NCBI GenBank assembly: GCA_038831005.1 | Contig: JAWBKZ010000004.1 | Span: 186,001-250,000 of the forward strand | Direction of reading: 5' to 3' | Source of the DNA: Ignisphaera sp. | GTDB taxonomy: Archaea; Thermoproteota; Thermoprotei_A; Sulfolobales; Ignisphaeraceae | DNA: 64,000 bases | Shown here: piece by piece, positions 16,770-26,544 of the stretch | Layout of the letters: each line of letters begins with the position of its first letter | How positions within the stretch are numbered: the first letter of the stretch is position 1 | Notes under the pieces: model-generated | What the model was told of the DNA's origin: nothing | Database searches by the model: none | What the model saw: the letters and a program-made list of their open reading frames with translations, nothing else | Made by a program: the position numbers and the translations under genes

Positions 16770-17861
16770 TTAGAGTCTCTTTGAAGCTTCCCTATATATT
16801 GGGTCTAAGAATACATATTCATCATTTTCCTTAGTTATTATGCTGAAATTCTCTAGGTTTTTGAGTATGTAGTATAGTCTAGCGTTTGCTAATATCTTAC
16901 CGGTTTTTGTCTCGATGTAGTTCTTAATACATTTCCAGGTATTACAGTCTATAGCTATAGCTCTAAGAACGTATAGATAGAGTTCTGAGTATTTCTTGAG
17001 TTTCGATATCTCTGATAACGCTAATGTGATAGCTTCCTCAAGTACTTCTTCAAGTACATCAAATCTTTTCTTTTGAGCAACTGTATAACCATATAGTGCT
17101 AACCAGCCTGGTATACCATCAAGTTTCTCGACAACAGTCTCTAGGACTTCTTTTGGCGGCGAAAAACCTATCTCATTGAAGCCTACCTCGAGAAACTCTA
17201 GTGATTTTTCTTTTGAGAACCTATCTACTGTTACCATGTTTTTTACTCTTCCATAGAGCGGGCTTTCAGGATCGCTGAAACCTAGAAATTCGTGTAGTAA
17301 ACCTACTTCAGAACCAGTTAGAATAAACTTTATGTTATGTAATGTATCGTAACTCCATGCAATAATTTTCCTTATATCAAGCCTTCTATAACCAGAAAGA
17401 AACCTAAGCTCTTGAGCTTCATCAAAAACAACTAGAAATATTGTTTCATGTTTTTCTGCATATCTATCTAGTTGCTCTAGTATGGAGGAGAAAGATACAT
17501 CTCTAGAACTATATTCAAACTCTATACCTATCTGCGAAATTCTAACACCTTTAATCTTCTTAAGGTGATCCTTAAGCTTATCCACTAAACCTCTATACTC
17601 GTTAAATCCATCTGCTATAAGTCTAAGAAAACCAGCTCTAGAGTAACCGTAATCAGAAAGTTTTCTAGCATCTAGATAGAGAGAGGGATATCTATACTCA
17701 TTCATAAAGGTCCTAATTAGAGAAGTTTTACCACTACGTCTAACACCAATACAAAGCGTTATTAGAGGTCCCTGTTCAATACTATTCTTGAGCTCCATTA
17801 ACTCGTTCTCTCTATCGAATAGATCTTTTCTAGACTCTTTTGGCTTAGGATCAAAAAGCAT
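16770..17861 (-). CDS. Archaeal AAA+ ATPase of the MNS/SSO-type family
   Basis: A 363-aa ATPase of the archaeal_ATPase type (PF01637-like). Walker A is GVRRSGKTSL near residue 40, Walker B is FLVVFDEAQEL near residue 146, and sensor-1 is FILTGSE. The C-terminal 100 residues form a winged-helix-like segment. This family expanded in archaea, often near toxin or mobile genes; its partners are mostly unknown. Immediately upstream is a tripled palindromic site (17872-17898) just below a TATA box, so the gene is probably controlled by its own product or another DNA-binding protein. Confidence 0.85.
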   Translation of the reverse strand: MLFDPKPKESRKDLFDRENELMELKNSIEQGPLITLCIGVRRSGKTSLIRTFMNEYRYPSLYLDARKLSDYGYSRAGFLRLIADGFNEYRGLVDKLKDHLKKIKGVRISQIGIEFEYSSRDVSFSSILEQLDRYAEKHETIFLVVFDEAQELRFLSGYRRLDIRKIIAWSYDTLHNIKFILTGSEVGLLHEFLGFSDPESPLYGRVKNMVTVDRFSKEKSLEFLEVGFNEIGFSPPKEVLETVVEKLDGIPGWLALYGYTVAQKKRFDVLEEVLEEAITLALSEISKLKKYSELYLYVLRAIAIDCNTWKCIKNYIETKTGKILANARLYYILKNLENFSIITKENDEYVFLDPIYREASKRL

Positions 17862-17871
17862 TAACTACACC

Positions 17872-17898
17872 AGTGTAACTAGTTACACTAGTGTAACT
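17872..17898. promoter_or_regulatory. Operator-like triple alternating 9-mer
   Basis: Three abutting perfect 9-mers alternate in direction: AGTGTAACT, its inverse AGTTACACT, and AGTGTAACT. This makes two overlapping 18-bp perfect palindromes. The array sits 11 bp upstream of the ATPase start and just downstream of the TATA element, about where transcription should begin, a position where a bound protein would block RNA polymerase. Confidence 0.65.
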
Positions 17899-17923
17899 AC
17901 TTCTCAACTCGCTTAAAATACCT

Positions 17924-17940
17924 TTTAATATATAAGGATT
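17924..17940 (-). promoter_or_regulatory. TATA element of the ATPase gene
   Basis: On the minus strand CCTTATATATTAAAAGG is a strong crenarchaeal TATA-type element. Its centre is about 25 bp before the operator-like array and about 70 bp before the ATPase start. Confidence 0.5.
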
Positions 17941-18124
17941 AACATTGGTAGTTTCATCTAGCTAGAGACCAAGGAGCTACACATCGATACGCTAGCACCC
18001 AGCAACCCATATTATTGAAACACCTTAATACTCTAACGTGCTTATTGACTATTCATGTTGTAGTGTACTGAGATGGGATGCAAATGAAGAAAGTTTTTAT
18101 ATCGCGTTTTCTGTGGCATGTAAT

Positions 18125-18889
18125 GTGATACCGTTGATATGTATTGAGAAACCTCTAACTTTCCCAAGTAGCGGCTATGAGCTTTCAGCATACATCCATA
18201 TATCTACACAAAACCCATCATCAGTTGTATTAATGCTTCACGGATTTACTGGCAACAAAATAGAAGCAAATAGGTTATTCGTAGATATTTCAAGAGCTCT
18301 CTGCAATATAGGTTTAACTGTTCTTAGATTCGATTATAGATGCCATGGCGAAAGCCCATTACCTTTTGAAGAATTCAAGCTGGATTACGCTATCGAGGAT
18401 GCTGAAAATGCTCTGAAATTCATTGAGACTCTCTATAAACCTAAGAAGATAGGTTTAATTGGGCTCAGCATGGGTGGCCATATAGCAATTAAAATCACGG
18501 CAAAATACCAGAACAAAATCTCGTCAACAGCTCTTCTTGCACCAGCTATAGATTTCACCAAACTTATTGAAGCGAAAAACATGATACCAAAAATTAACGG
18601 GTACTATATCTTTGGCCCTCACCGTCTTAAGGAAGAAGGGTTAATGAGTATAGCTAAATCAAATGCTATGGATTTAGCAGAAGCAATATCTACCCCAATG
18701 CTTATAATACACGCTAAAAACGATAGCGTTGTACCCTATACACAGTCTGAAGCCTTCTTCAACAAGCTAAAGTCTACTGATAAGAGGTTAGTGTTACCTG
18801 ATGAAGGTGAACACGTATTTGTTACATATAGGGCAAGAACTAAAGTTATTGAAGAACTTATTGACTGGTTTAAATCAAGAATGGTGTAG
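18125..18889 (+). CDS. Alpha/beta hydrolase, esterase or lipase-like
   Basis: A 254-aa serine hydrolase. The oxyanion HGFTG is near residue 38, the nucleophile elbow GLSMGG near residue 120, Asp in HAKNDSVVP and His in DEGEHVF complete the triad. The frame opens at 18038, but the TATA-like TTTATATCG near 18094 places the transcript start after that; I chose GTG 18125, which puts the first beta strand near the N-terminus. No signal peptide. Substrate unknown; carboxylester hydrolysis is the usual activity of this group. Confidence 0.8.
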   Translation: MIPLICIEKPLTFPSSGYELSAYIHISTQNPSSVVLMLHGFTGNKIEANRLFVDISRALCNIGLTVLRFDYRCHGESPLPFEEFKLDYAIEDAENALKFIETLYKPKKIGLIGLSMGGHIAIKITAKYQNKISSTALLAPAIDFTKLIEAKNMIPKINGYYIFGPHRLKEEGLMSIAKSNAMDLAEAISTPMLIIHAKNDSVVPYTQSEAFFNKLKSTDKRLVLPDEGEHVFVTYRARTKVIEELIDWFKSRMV

Positions 18890-19273
18890 CTACAACTATT
18901 TTCTATAGCCACATCAATTTGTTTTTTATCACTTGTTATGAGCTATACCATAATCATATATTGTTTCTCATTCTACTGCTAAAATAAAAGTCTGTGTAAT
19001 GATTTTGATTCTTTATCACAGGTATTGCTCTATCTTAACAAGACTCTAGATCATTGTCTATTTAATATTCAGTTCGTTTCGCTTCTTAAACTTTCCTTCA
19101 CAAAGCTTAGAGTAACTTGAGAACTTCAAAATCGCGATATAGCGCTAGAAGAGCTGTATGCACTAATTCTGATTATTTTGTATTCTTAGAAGCTCTCAAG
19201 ATGAGTTATTATGTAGATACAGGAAAAGATTTTAATCATTGCACAATATACACATTTTATAAACAGAACGTCA
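18890..19273. other. Intergenic stretch without a gene
   Basis: A+T-rich, no supported gene or RNA. A TATA-like TTTTATAAA lies at about 19255-19263, just before the fucosidase gene. Confidence 0.45.
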
Positions 19274-20842
19274 ATGGTATCTATAGGTGTAAAGAGAGTG
19301 TCTCTAGATATAGATCCTTTAACCATAATGCTTGAGAATATTGCTACAAATCCCTACGATATTTTGAAGTCTATTCCAGCTCCATGCAAAGGTCCTTTTA
19401 AACCTTCCTGGAGTTCCTTGAAGAACTATAGAGTCCCTAAATGGTTTATGGACTCTAGATTTGGTATATTTATTCATTGGGGTGTGTATTCTGTTCCTGC
19501 TTTTGGTAGTGAATGGTATCCTAGAAACATGTATATACCTGATAGACCTGAGCATAGATACCATGTAGAGAATTTTGGTTCTCTAACCACATTTGGATAC
19601 AAAGACTTTATACCGATGTTTACAGCAGAAAACTGGGATCCAGATAAATGGGCGAAACTATTTAAGAAGAGTGGAGCTAGATTTGTTGTACTTGTTGCTG
19701 AACATCATGATGGGTTTGCTCTATGGGACTCTAGCTACACTAGATGGTGTTCAGCTAGAATAGGGCCTAAGAGAGATATTGTTGGAGAACTTAGAGAAGC
19801 TGTTGAAAGACAGGGATTAGTATTTGGTATATCATATCATAGAGCTGAACATTGGTGGTTCTTTGACCAAGGCATGAAGATAGAGTCTGATGTTAAAGAC
19901 CCAAAGTACTTCGATCTCTATGGTCCTGCACAACCTGCATCACTAGACCCTAGAGCGCCTCCATCAAAAGATAACATTCCTCCAAACAAAGAGTTCCTTA
20001 TGGATTGGCTCTTCAGGTTAGTAGAAATCGTTGAAAAGTATCGACCATGGCTAGTATACTTTGATTGGTGGATTGCAAACCCATCTTTTCAACCCTATCT
20101 AAAAGCTCTTGCAGCATACTACTACAACAGGTGTTATAGATGGGGTATAGAGCCTGTTATAGTGTATAAACAGAAGGCATTTGAGGAAGGAACAGCGATA
20201 CCAGATCTTGCAGAACGAGGTACGATAAAGACTATATATCCATCTATATGGCTTGCAGATACATCAGTAGACTACAGATCTTGGGGATTCATAAAAGATG
20301 CAGAATACAAGTCTCCCGAAATACTGATAACACATATGGCTGATGTTGTTAGCAAAAATGGAGTATTTCTTCTTAATATAGGGCCTAAACCAGATGGCGA
20401 AATAGCTGAAGAAACTAAAAGAATACTTTTGGATATCGGAAAATGGTTCAAAACATATGGAGAGAGCATCTATGGTGTAAAACCATGGAAAGCCTATGGC
20501 GAAGGACCTACAGAAATAGGTGAGGAAGGATTCTTCATAGAGAAAAAACTTGTATTTACTGATGAAGATGTTAGATACACAGTTAGAGAACACTATCTTG
20601 GTTACAGCCACATATATGCAATAATACTTGGAAAACCAAAAGAAGAGATAATGCTAAAGATTTTCACAAAATACATCAAACTAGTAGAAGACGAGATAGT
20701 AGGTATAGATGTAGTGGGTGTTGAGAAGAAAGTAGAGTGGAATATAGATACAGAAGGCTTAAAAATAAGGCTACCAGTAGATGAAATCAAGATATGCCCA
20801 TACGCTATCAGGATTATTGTTAAGAAAAAACACTTAACCTAA
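19274..20842 (+). CDS. Family 29 alpha-L-fucosidase
   Basis: A 522-aa glycoside hydrolase expected to remove alpha-linked L-fucose. The barrel starts with WFMDSRFGIFIHWGVYSVPA, followed by KLFKKSGARFVVLVAEHHDGFA and SYHRAEHWW; the nucleophile is the Asp in LVYFDWW near residue 263. A C-terminal beta domain follows from about residue 400. No signal peptide, so cytoplasmic. ATG 19328 is an equally good start because the TATA-like element at 19255-19263 lies very close to 19274. It fits the theme of glycan use set by the GH20 cluster. Confidence 0.9.
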   Translation: MVSIGVKRVSLDIDPLTIMLENIATNPYDILKSIPAPCKGPFKPSWSSLKNYRVPKWFMDSRFGIFIHWGVYSVPAFGSEWYPRNMYIPDRPEHRYHVENFGSLTTFGYKDFIPMFTAENWDPDKWAKLFKKSGARFVVLVAEHHDGFALWDSSYTRWCSARIGPKRDIVGELREAVERQGLVFGISYHRAEHWWFFDQGMKIESDVKDPKYFDLYGPAQPASLDPRAPPSKDNIPPNKEFLMDWLFRLVEIVEKYRPWLVYFDWWIANPSFQPYLKALAAYYYNRCYRWGIEPVIVYKQKAFEEGTAIPDLAERGTIKTIYPSIWLADTSVDYRSWGFIKDAEYKSPEILITHMADVVSKNGVFLLNIGPKPDGEIAEETKRILLDIGKWFKTYGESIYGVKPWKAYGEGPTEIGEEGFFIEKKLVFTDEDVRYTVREHYLGYSHIYAIILGKPKEEIMLKIFTKYIKLVEDEIVGIDVVGVEKKVEWNIDTEGLKIRLPVDEIKICPYAIRIIVKKKHLT

Positions 20843-21292
20843 ACACAAAATCCCTACCATCCCACGCAGATCTCGACATCAATACTAGATCCTATAGCTC
20901 ATTTTCATAACATTTTTCAGAATTAGTACATATATCACATTTAATTAAATCAATAAACTCAGATGTTCCAAATTATTCAAATTGACTATAGCCATAGGGT
21001 TTCGAATAACTTAGACATTCTAGTCATATAGCGAATCTAAACACTTGCTGTTACCCTACTTCAATATAAGCTAAATGAGTTAATGGTGTTAATTGAGAAG
21101 AAAAAAGTGGAAAGAAATAACAATTCTTTTCGAATCTGTATAATATTATCATAGGTGTTATTAAATTAGTGAATATTGATATGAGGAATAATATCACGAT
21201 AAGAAAAACGTCATTCTTGCAAGATTGAGGAAGACAACTTGAATAACCAAAAGTTTAAATTTGTGCACTTATTTCTGTATTAGTGTGCACTG
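20843..21292. other. Intergenic stretch without a gene
   Basis: Strongly A+T-rich. A TATA-like AGTTTAAAT near 21251-21259 probably serves the following small membrane-protein genes. I see nothing else. Confidence 0.45.
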
Positions 21293-21655
21293 GTGAATAA
21301 TGTGGCATGCTTCATTACACCACTACTAGTTGGTATTAGTGTGTATATTCTAGGAAAGAGATTAAGGATATACAATAGGTTGAGACTCAATATACTGGTT
21401 TATCTCTTAATTGGTGGAGCTCTAGTTCTTGCTGCTGAACATGCTTGGCATGGCGAGATAGTTCCATATCCACCATTTTTAACAGCTATGAAGAGTGCAG
21501 AAGAGATCTCTATAGCGTTACATGAAATTAGTACTGTAGGGAGTACAATGACTTTTGCTGTAGCTATGTTGTGGCTCGGAACTTTATACATCTCAAGAAC
21601 TACTGTAGTTAAAACCTCATCTATAGCGAAGATTGGTGCAACCTCAAGAGCCTAG
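21293..21655 (+). CDS. Small membrane protein
   Basis: A 120-aa protein with three likely membrane helices (about 6-20, 35-50 and 85-104). The loop between helices two and three carries His and Glu residues (AAEHAWHGEI). Not recognised. GTG or ATG choices nearby do not change the picture. Its stop overlaps by one base the start of the next gene, another small membrane protein of similar build, so they are translated together. Confidence 0.55.
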   Translation: MNNVACFITPLLVGISVYILGKRLRIYNRLRLNILVYLLIGGALVLAAEHAWHGEIVPYPPFLTAMKSAEEISIALHEISTVGSTMTFAVAMLWLGTLYISRTTVVKTSSIAKIGATSRA

Positions 21656-21948
21656 TGAACGGTGTGTCTATGTATTTTATAGCACTTTCATTACTTGCAA
21701 TTATTTCAGGATTTCTATGGTACAGGAATAGGGAGAGCAATAGGTATAGACTAGATATATTATCCTTAATATCTGGTGGAGCTACAGTAATGTTCTTAGT
21801 TGATTCTCTCTATAGATACCTAGAGGAAGGTATCTTTATAGAATTCTCAACTGAAGCACTAACATTAAGTGGGCTACTTGTGTTGGTGGCAGTTTCTCTA
21901 TGGCTTGTGGTGCTCATAATTAAAAGAATACAAATTAAAAGAATATAA
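21655..21948 (+). CDS. Small membrane protein
   Basis: A 97-aa protein with three likely membrane helices (about 5-20, 35-50 and 68-88) and a basic tail (IIKRIQIKRI). Helix pattern and length resemble the gene just before it, so the two may form a hetero-oligomer or be a divergent duplication. No family recognised. Confidence 0.5.
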   Translation: MNGVSMYFIALSLLAIISGFLWYRNRESNRYRLDILSLISGGATVMFLVDSLYRYLEEGIFIEFSTEALTLSGLLVLVAVSLWLVVLIIKRIQIKRI

Positions 21949-22057
21949 ATAGTATAGAGATCAATCAATATCAACACGATAGTAATATCGATGGCTTATT
22001 GGTATAGATATTTGTGTCTAATGTCTGAGGTTCATAATGTTTATAGCGTAGTTTTGT

Positions 22058-22810
22058 GTGGAATCGGTTAGGTGTAGATACTTGTTGGAACGGTTTTCTA
22101 GAAAACATCTAGGCAGAGTTACAGGTGTTGGTTACACTTTGGAAGGTAAGTACGATAAAAGAATTCTCGATGTGCTAGCTGATGAATATCTATTCTATGA
22201 ATCATTCATAATTTTGTATGGTTTTGCTAGACAGAAGATCTATACGAAATTGAAGACATTCTATACGAATACTCCATATGATCGGGGAGCAGTATTCCTA
22301 TATGGTTCTACAATAGCTCAAACACCTATAACACTTTTCGTAAATCTTGAGTCTAGATGTATTAATAGAAGTGATGCTGAAAGAGCTATTGAGCTAATTA
22401 ATTCTGGTCGTTATTCTCTATATATCTCTACACCATTTACAAGTAATGAGTTAACATCATTATATAGGGAGAGGATACATGGTATGCTGAAGGATCTCGG
22501 TGTAGGGAGAGAATTGATACATCCTTCTTATTCACTTGTGGTAGGAAATAATAGACTGTTTAGAGATTCATTAAATAGTCTATTAGGTTCAGAAATCTTA
22601 GTAGCCTTAATGACAGAAGTAGTAGTAGGTAGAGATAGTATTATGATTGAAAATAATGAATGTATAGATCAAGTATCTAGAAAGATTAAGGGTTTTGAGA
22701 AAATATATATTGAAAAACTTGCTAAAGATGTACTGGATATGCTTGAAGCCAGAAAAGTTATCGATTTAGAGCAGAAGAAAAGTTACTTGAACATGTTGGT
22801 GAAAACATAA
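22058..22810 (+). CDS. Hypothetical protein in an ion-channel operon
   Basis: A 250-aa soluble protein, mixed alpha/beta, not recognised. GTG start at 22058 behind a TATA-like TTTATAG. It ends one base before the Trk-like regulatory protein gene, which in turn ends six bases before an MscS-like channel gene. That tight packing points to a shared job in ion or osmotic control, but no motif confirms this. Confidence 0.55.
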   Translation: MESVRCRYLLERFSRKHLGRVTGVGYTLEGKYDKRILDVLADEYLFYESFIILYGFARQKIYTKLKTFYTNTPYDRGAVFLYGSTIAQTPITLFVNLESRCINRSDAERAIELINSGRYSLYISTPFTSNELTSLYRERIHGMLKDLGVGRELIHPSYSLVVGNNRLFRDSLNSLLGSEILVALMTEVVVGRDSIMIENNECIDQVSRKIKGFEKIYIEKLAKDVLDMLEARKVIDLEQKKSYLNMLVKT

Positions 22811-22811
22811 A

Positions 22812-23531
22812 ATGAAGATATTTATCGCTGTCAGTAGAAGATATGCTAGATCGTTAATTGAAGCAATATCTTCACTCAAACCCAAGCCTTATGTAGTAGT
22901 AATGAGTTATGATGATGATGTCGAGATTCTAGCTAGATCTATGGGTTTTGAGTTTATGAAGATAAAAGATATAGAGAAAATCTATACATATGAGAAGCTA
23001 GAGGAGTTTGATGTAGCTATAGCTGCTTTAGATGATGATGTAATGAATGTAGCGTGCATAAGGATTGCCAAATCTATGGGTATACCTATAGCTATGTCTC
23101 TTATACATAACGAGATGAATAAAGATTCTCTTATTAGAGAGGGAGTACAAAGCATTCTAAACTTGAACAATTTCATAGCAGAGAACATAAAGTTTGTCCT
23201 AATGTCTGATGTATGGATAACGATAGAGATAGTACCTATGTACAGAATAGTTGCAGCATTACATAAATTAGTTAAAAGAAGTGTACTTGGGCTAGATTTA
23301 AAGGTGCTGAAGGAAGCTATAGATATTCGAGATGTAAGTGTGTTTGCTATAGATAGCGCGGGTAGATTTATAGGTGAGGATAGGGTTCTAGAAAGCGGCG
23401 ATATAATAATTGTTATTGGTACTAAAGATAAGGTTCTGAAGACTGTTACTGATATCGAGAAAATTTTCAGAAGATATGAACAGATCTACAGCATTAGGTA
23501 TTCAGATATTCAGAGGATTGGTTATGGGTGA
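22812..23531 (+). CDS. TrkA/RCK-like regulatory protein
   Basis: A 239-aa protein like the NAD-binding subunits of K+ channels and transporters. The N-terminal Rossmann part has alternating strands (VVVMSYDDDVEILARSMGFE; EFDVAIAALDDD), though the usual GxGxxG is absent. The C-terminal part is a TrkA-C-like domain (VFAIDSAGRFIGEDRVLESG, DIIIVIGTKDKV). It lacks membrane helices. The neighbouring MscS-like gene suggests it gates that channel or senses ligand for it. Confidence 0.7.
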   Translation: MKIFIAVSRRYARSLIEAISSLKPKPYVVVMSYDDDVEILARSMGFEFMKIKDIEKIYTYEKLEEFDVAIAALDDDVMNVACIRIAKSMGIPIAMSLIHNEMNKDSLIREGVQSILNLNNFIAENIKFVLMSDVWITIEIVPMYRIVAALHKLVKRSVLGLDLKVLKEAIDIRDVSVFAIDSAGRFIGEDRVLESGDIIIVIGTKDKVLKTVTDIEKIFRRYEQIYSIRYSDIQRIGYG

Positions 23532-23537
23532 ATCCTA

Positions 23538-24290
23538 ATGAACGAGCTGTGGCACATGTTTTCACCTTATATCAGTAAAATTATAGCAATTGCTGTAGTA
23601 GTTATTGTGGTGTACATTCTAGTCAAGGTGTTAACGAAGCTGGTGAACCTCATCTTGAAGGGTGTTGAGCCTAGCTATACTGTAAGAGTTGTAGAGTCGA
23701 TTAAGATAGGTCTATATGTAATGGCTGCGATAATGGTTGCAGCTATTCTAGCACCTGAAACCCAAGTGTTTGTTGGTCTTCTCTTTTTGATAGGATTGGC
23801 ATTAATGTTTATGTTCATCGATGTTTTAAGGAATCTCGGAAGCGAATTCTATATAAGGTCCAAAGGTATTGTTAGAAGAGGTGAATGGATAGAGGTAGAT
23901 GGTGTAAGTATAAGGGTGATAGATTTTGATGCTGTAGGTATTCTAGGCGAAACTCAAAAGCTTGAGAAAGTCTTCATACCCTATACAAAACTTTTGAACA
24001 GTATCACAATAAATAGGGTTACACCATTTGGTTTACTTGTCAGAATTTTTGTAGATATTCCTCAAACCTATGGTATAGATAGTGCAAGAAACAGCATGAT
24101 TGAGGCATTGAAAATAGTTGAAGAGGATCTAGCTACAGAACCTGATGTAACCTATATAGGAAGTAAGGGAGGTATACTGAATTTTGTTGCAGAATTCCAT
24201 ATAATAAACTATAGAAAATTAACAAAAATACTTTCGGTAATCGAGAAAGAGATTAAGAACAGAATACCTGAAGCAGTTATACGGATATAG
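23538..24290 (+). CDS. MscS-family small mechanosensitive channel-like protein
   Basis: A 250-aa membrane protein. Three hydrophobic helices lie at about 12-36, 52-72 and 77-95, followed by the MscS beta domain (RGEWIEVDGVSIRVIDFDAV; IPYTKLLNSITINRV) and a C-terminal alpha/beta part. MscS channels release solutes on hypo-osmotic shock. Third gene of a tight operon with a Trk-like regulator, an unusual pairing. Confidence 0.8.
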   Translation: MNELWHMFSPYISKIIAIAVVVIVVYILVKVLTKLVNLILKGVEPSYTVRVVESIKIGLYVMAAIMVAAILAPETQVFVGLLFLIGLALMFMFIDVLRNLGSEFYIRSKGIVRRGEWIEVDGVSIRVIDFDAVGILGETQKLEKVFIPYTKLLNSITINRVTPFGLLVRIFVDIPQTYGIDSARNSMIEALKIVEEDLATEPDVTYIGSKGGILNFVAEFHIINYRKLTKILSVIEKEIKNRIPEAVIRI

Positions 24291-24359
24291 CTACGATATA
24301 ACACTACTGTTATTATTGAACATGGGTGAATAAAGTTACCGAGCTCTGATCATAGAGAA

Positions 24360-25550
24360 TTGATATGGATTAAGTACTACTGGATATGGGTTATACACTC
24401 AATTTTCTACAGCTTTGCATTCACATTTTCTACAGCATTCTATCAAGCATATGCTATAAGGGTTTTAGGCTATAGTGTAGATGAGTTAGGCAATATAACA
24501 TTCCTGAATCTTGCAGCAATATCTTTGGGTAGCTTTGTATCACCTATTCTTGTAAATAGGTATAGGCATAGAAGAGTTGTTTTATGGAAGGTTTTCACAT
24601 CGTTAAACATAATTTCGTGGTCGTTATCTGGATTCTCAGATATTGTATCACGCTATATGTTATTCTTTTACATAGCTTTAGCACAATTTACTGGTGCTAT
24701 AGGTGGAATGGCTTATTCGGATCTAATAGCAGATATAATACCAAAGGAGAAATCTATAAAGATCTTCAGCAAAGTGAACACATATACAACGTTATCTTCA
24801 TTAGTATCTCTATCTATATCAGTATCTATATTTGTTGTTCTTGGAAGCTCTATTGTGTCATACAGAATATGCTATTCTATAACTATAGTATCTGCAATAA
24901 TCTCTGCAGCATTTCTATGGAAAATGAAGGATCTAGTCCAAAAGAAGAATGAAATGACATCTGTAAAATATGTGATTAAGGTATACAGAGATATTGTTCG
25001 CAAAGATGTTGCTAGAGGCTATATAGTATTCATTTCTTTATTTACATTCTTCGCTAATATGCCGGCAGCTCTATGGAACTACTACATAATAAAGATATTC
25101 AATGGAACAGAACTATGGATCTCGGTGAATAATATAATGAACTTAGTTGCAGGTACGTTAGGTAATTATCTTTTGAGTAAGATTTCACATAGACTCAATC
25201 CGAAGAAGACAATAGTATATTCAATCATACCTATATCTTTTGTACCCACAATCTTTCTGTTCTCGTCTACATTATCTGCACAAGCTGTGATGAACCTTTA
25301 CTCAGGTTTGAGTTGGACTGGATTTAATCTGATTGTGAATATATACAACCTTTATCTCGCCGGAGAGAAAAGAGTGTACATGATAGCTCTTCTAGGTGTT
25401 CTAAACAATCTAGCAGCTTCTATAGCCTCAAGATTAGGATCAGCTATAGCTTCTATAAATCTTCTAACAATGCAGATGGTATTCATAATGTCAACCATAG
25501 GTAGATTGTCGATGTACTTCTACGCTAGAAAAAACCTGCCCAACATATAG
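24360..25550 (+). CDS. Major facilitator superfamily transporter
   Basis: A 396-aa integral membrane protein with about twelve helices in two halves and a long cytoplasmic loop near residues 190-215. The RYRHRR segment after helix two fits the conserved basic loop of MFS proteins. Substrate unknown; it lies before a KduI/IolB-like sugar isomerase gene, so a sugar or sugar acid is possible. Confidence 0.75.
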   Translation: MIWIKYYWIWVIHSIFYSFAFTFSTAFYQAYAIRVLGYSVDELGNITFLNLAAISLGSFVSPILVNRYRHRRVVLWKVFTSLNIISWSLSGFSDIVSRYMLFFYIALAQFTGAIGGMAYSDLIADIIPKEKSIKIFSKVNTYTTLSSLVSLSISVSIFVVLGSSIVSYRICYSITIVSAIISAAFLWKMKDLVQKKNEMTSVKYVIKVYRDIVRKDVARGYIVFISLFTFFANMPAALWNYYIIKIFNGTELWISVNNIMNLVAGTLGNYLLSKISHRLNPKKTIVYSIIPISFVPTIFLFSSTLSAQAVMNLYSGLSWTGFNLIVNIYNLYLAGEKRVYMIALLGVLNNLAASIASRLGSAIASINLLTMQMVFIMSTIGRLSMYFYARKNLPNI

Positions 25551-25624
25551 TGTAACACTATCCAGCTACCCTAAGAAGTACATGAGGTAAGTTTTAAGTC
25601 TCTGTATCATGCTATCTAGGTGTA

Positions 25625-26368
25625 ATGTATGGAGCAGTAAGGATGAACAAGATGCTGTTTAGAAGACCAAACATATGGGATAAACCTATCACATTGTTTA
25701 CCATAGATGGGATCACTGTACATATTGTTCAGTCAAGAGATTCCACTCATACCATTTTTAAAGCGACATATGGTGCAGAAAAACTTTTGATACCATTGAA
25801 AGGGTCTGTAGAGTTTACGGATATATACGCTAACGAGAAAGATATAATCTATGTTCCAAGAAGATATAGCGATGTAGAGTTATCATATGAAAGAGGTTCA
25901 GTAATATATTTAATTGAAGTAATATCAAATAGCGATTTCGAGCCTTATGTCAAGAGGTTTAGCGAAGCTCGGTACATAGATGTAGGTGACGGTTTATCGC
26001 GTAGGAGAAGGTACATACTAATCGATGTAAATGACAGATCAGAAAAGTTTTTAGCGGGATTTACAGAATGTTGCTCAGGTTGTTGGGGGTCATATCCACC
26101 GCATAGACATGATGATAAGTATGAGGTATTTGTTTACTATGGTTCTGAACCTGGTTTCGGAATCCAGCTACTTATTGATGAAGATCTCCAAGAAGCATAC
26201 ATAGTAAGAGATTTTGATGTATTTCTAGTTAGATATGGATACCACCCAAATGTCTCAATACCTTCAACAAGACTGAATTATCTCTGGGTAATGATATCTA
26301 TTAAAGGTGCTAGAGATTTTTCCATGGATATCCATCCCATGTTTAGTGAAAATAGAAGGCGTAGGTAA
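25625..26368 (+). CDS. KduI/IolB-family cupin isomerase-like protein
   Basis: A 247-aa double-cupin protein. The C-terminal cupin carries the family's metal-site pattern SYPPHRHDDKYEVFVYYG and later YGYHPNVSIP, supplying His, His, Glu and His; NYLWVM follows as in IolB. IolB isomerises 5-deoxy-glucuronate in inositol breakdown and KduI a uronate. No other inositol genes are seen here, so the substrate is open. Follows the MFS gene by 74 bp on the same strand. Confidence 0.75.
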   Translation: MYGAVRMNKMLFRRPNIWDKPITLFTIDGITVHIVQSRDSTHTIFKATYGAEKLLIPLKGSVEFTDIYANEKDIIYVPRRYSDVELSYERGSVIYLIEVISNSDFEPYVKRFSEARYIDVGDGLSRRRRYILIDVNDRSEKFLAGFTECCSGCWGSYPPHRHDDKYEVFVYYGSEPGFGIQLLIDEDLQEAYIVRDFDVFLVRYGYHPNVSIPSTRLNYLWVMISIKGARDFSMDIHPMFSENRRRR

Positions 26369-26544
26369 TGTATTTTGTGTGCATATGTAGAGAAACCTAG
26401 AAGGGTTAACTAAAATACCTAGACTTAAGCCATCCCGGATTCTTAGAAACAGATCAAACCATTAAACATATAACACACTAAACATATATTGTGTATCTAG
26501 AACGAATGATACACAGCGTCACTTCAACATGATAGAACCGCAAT

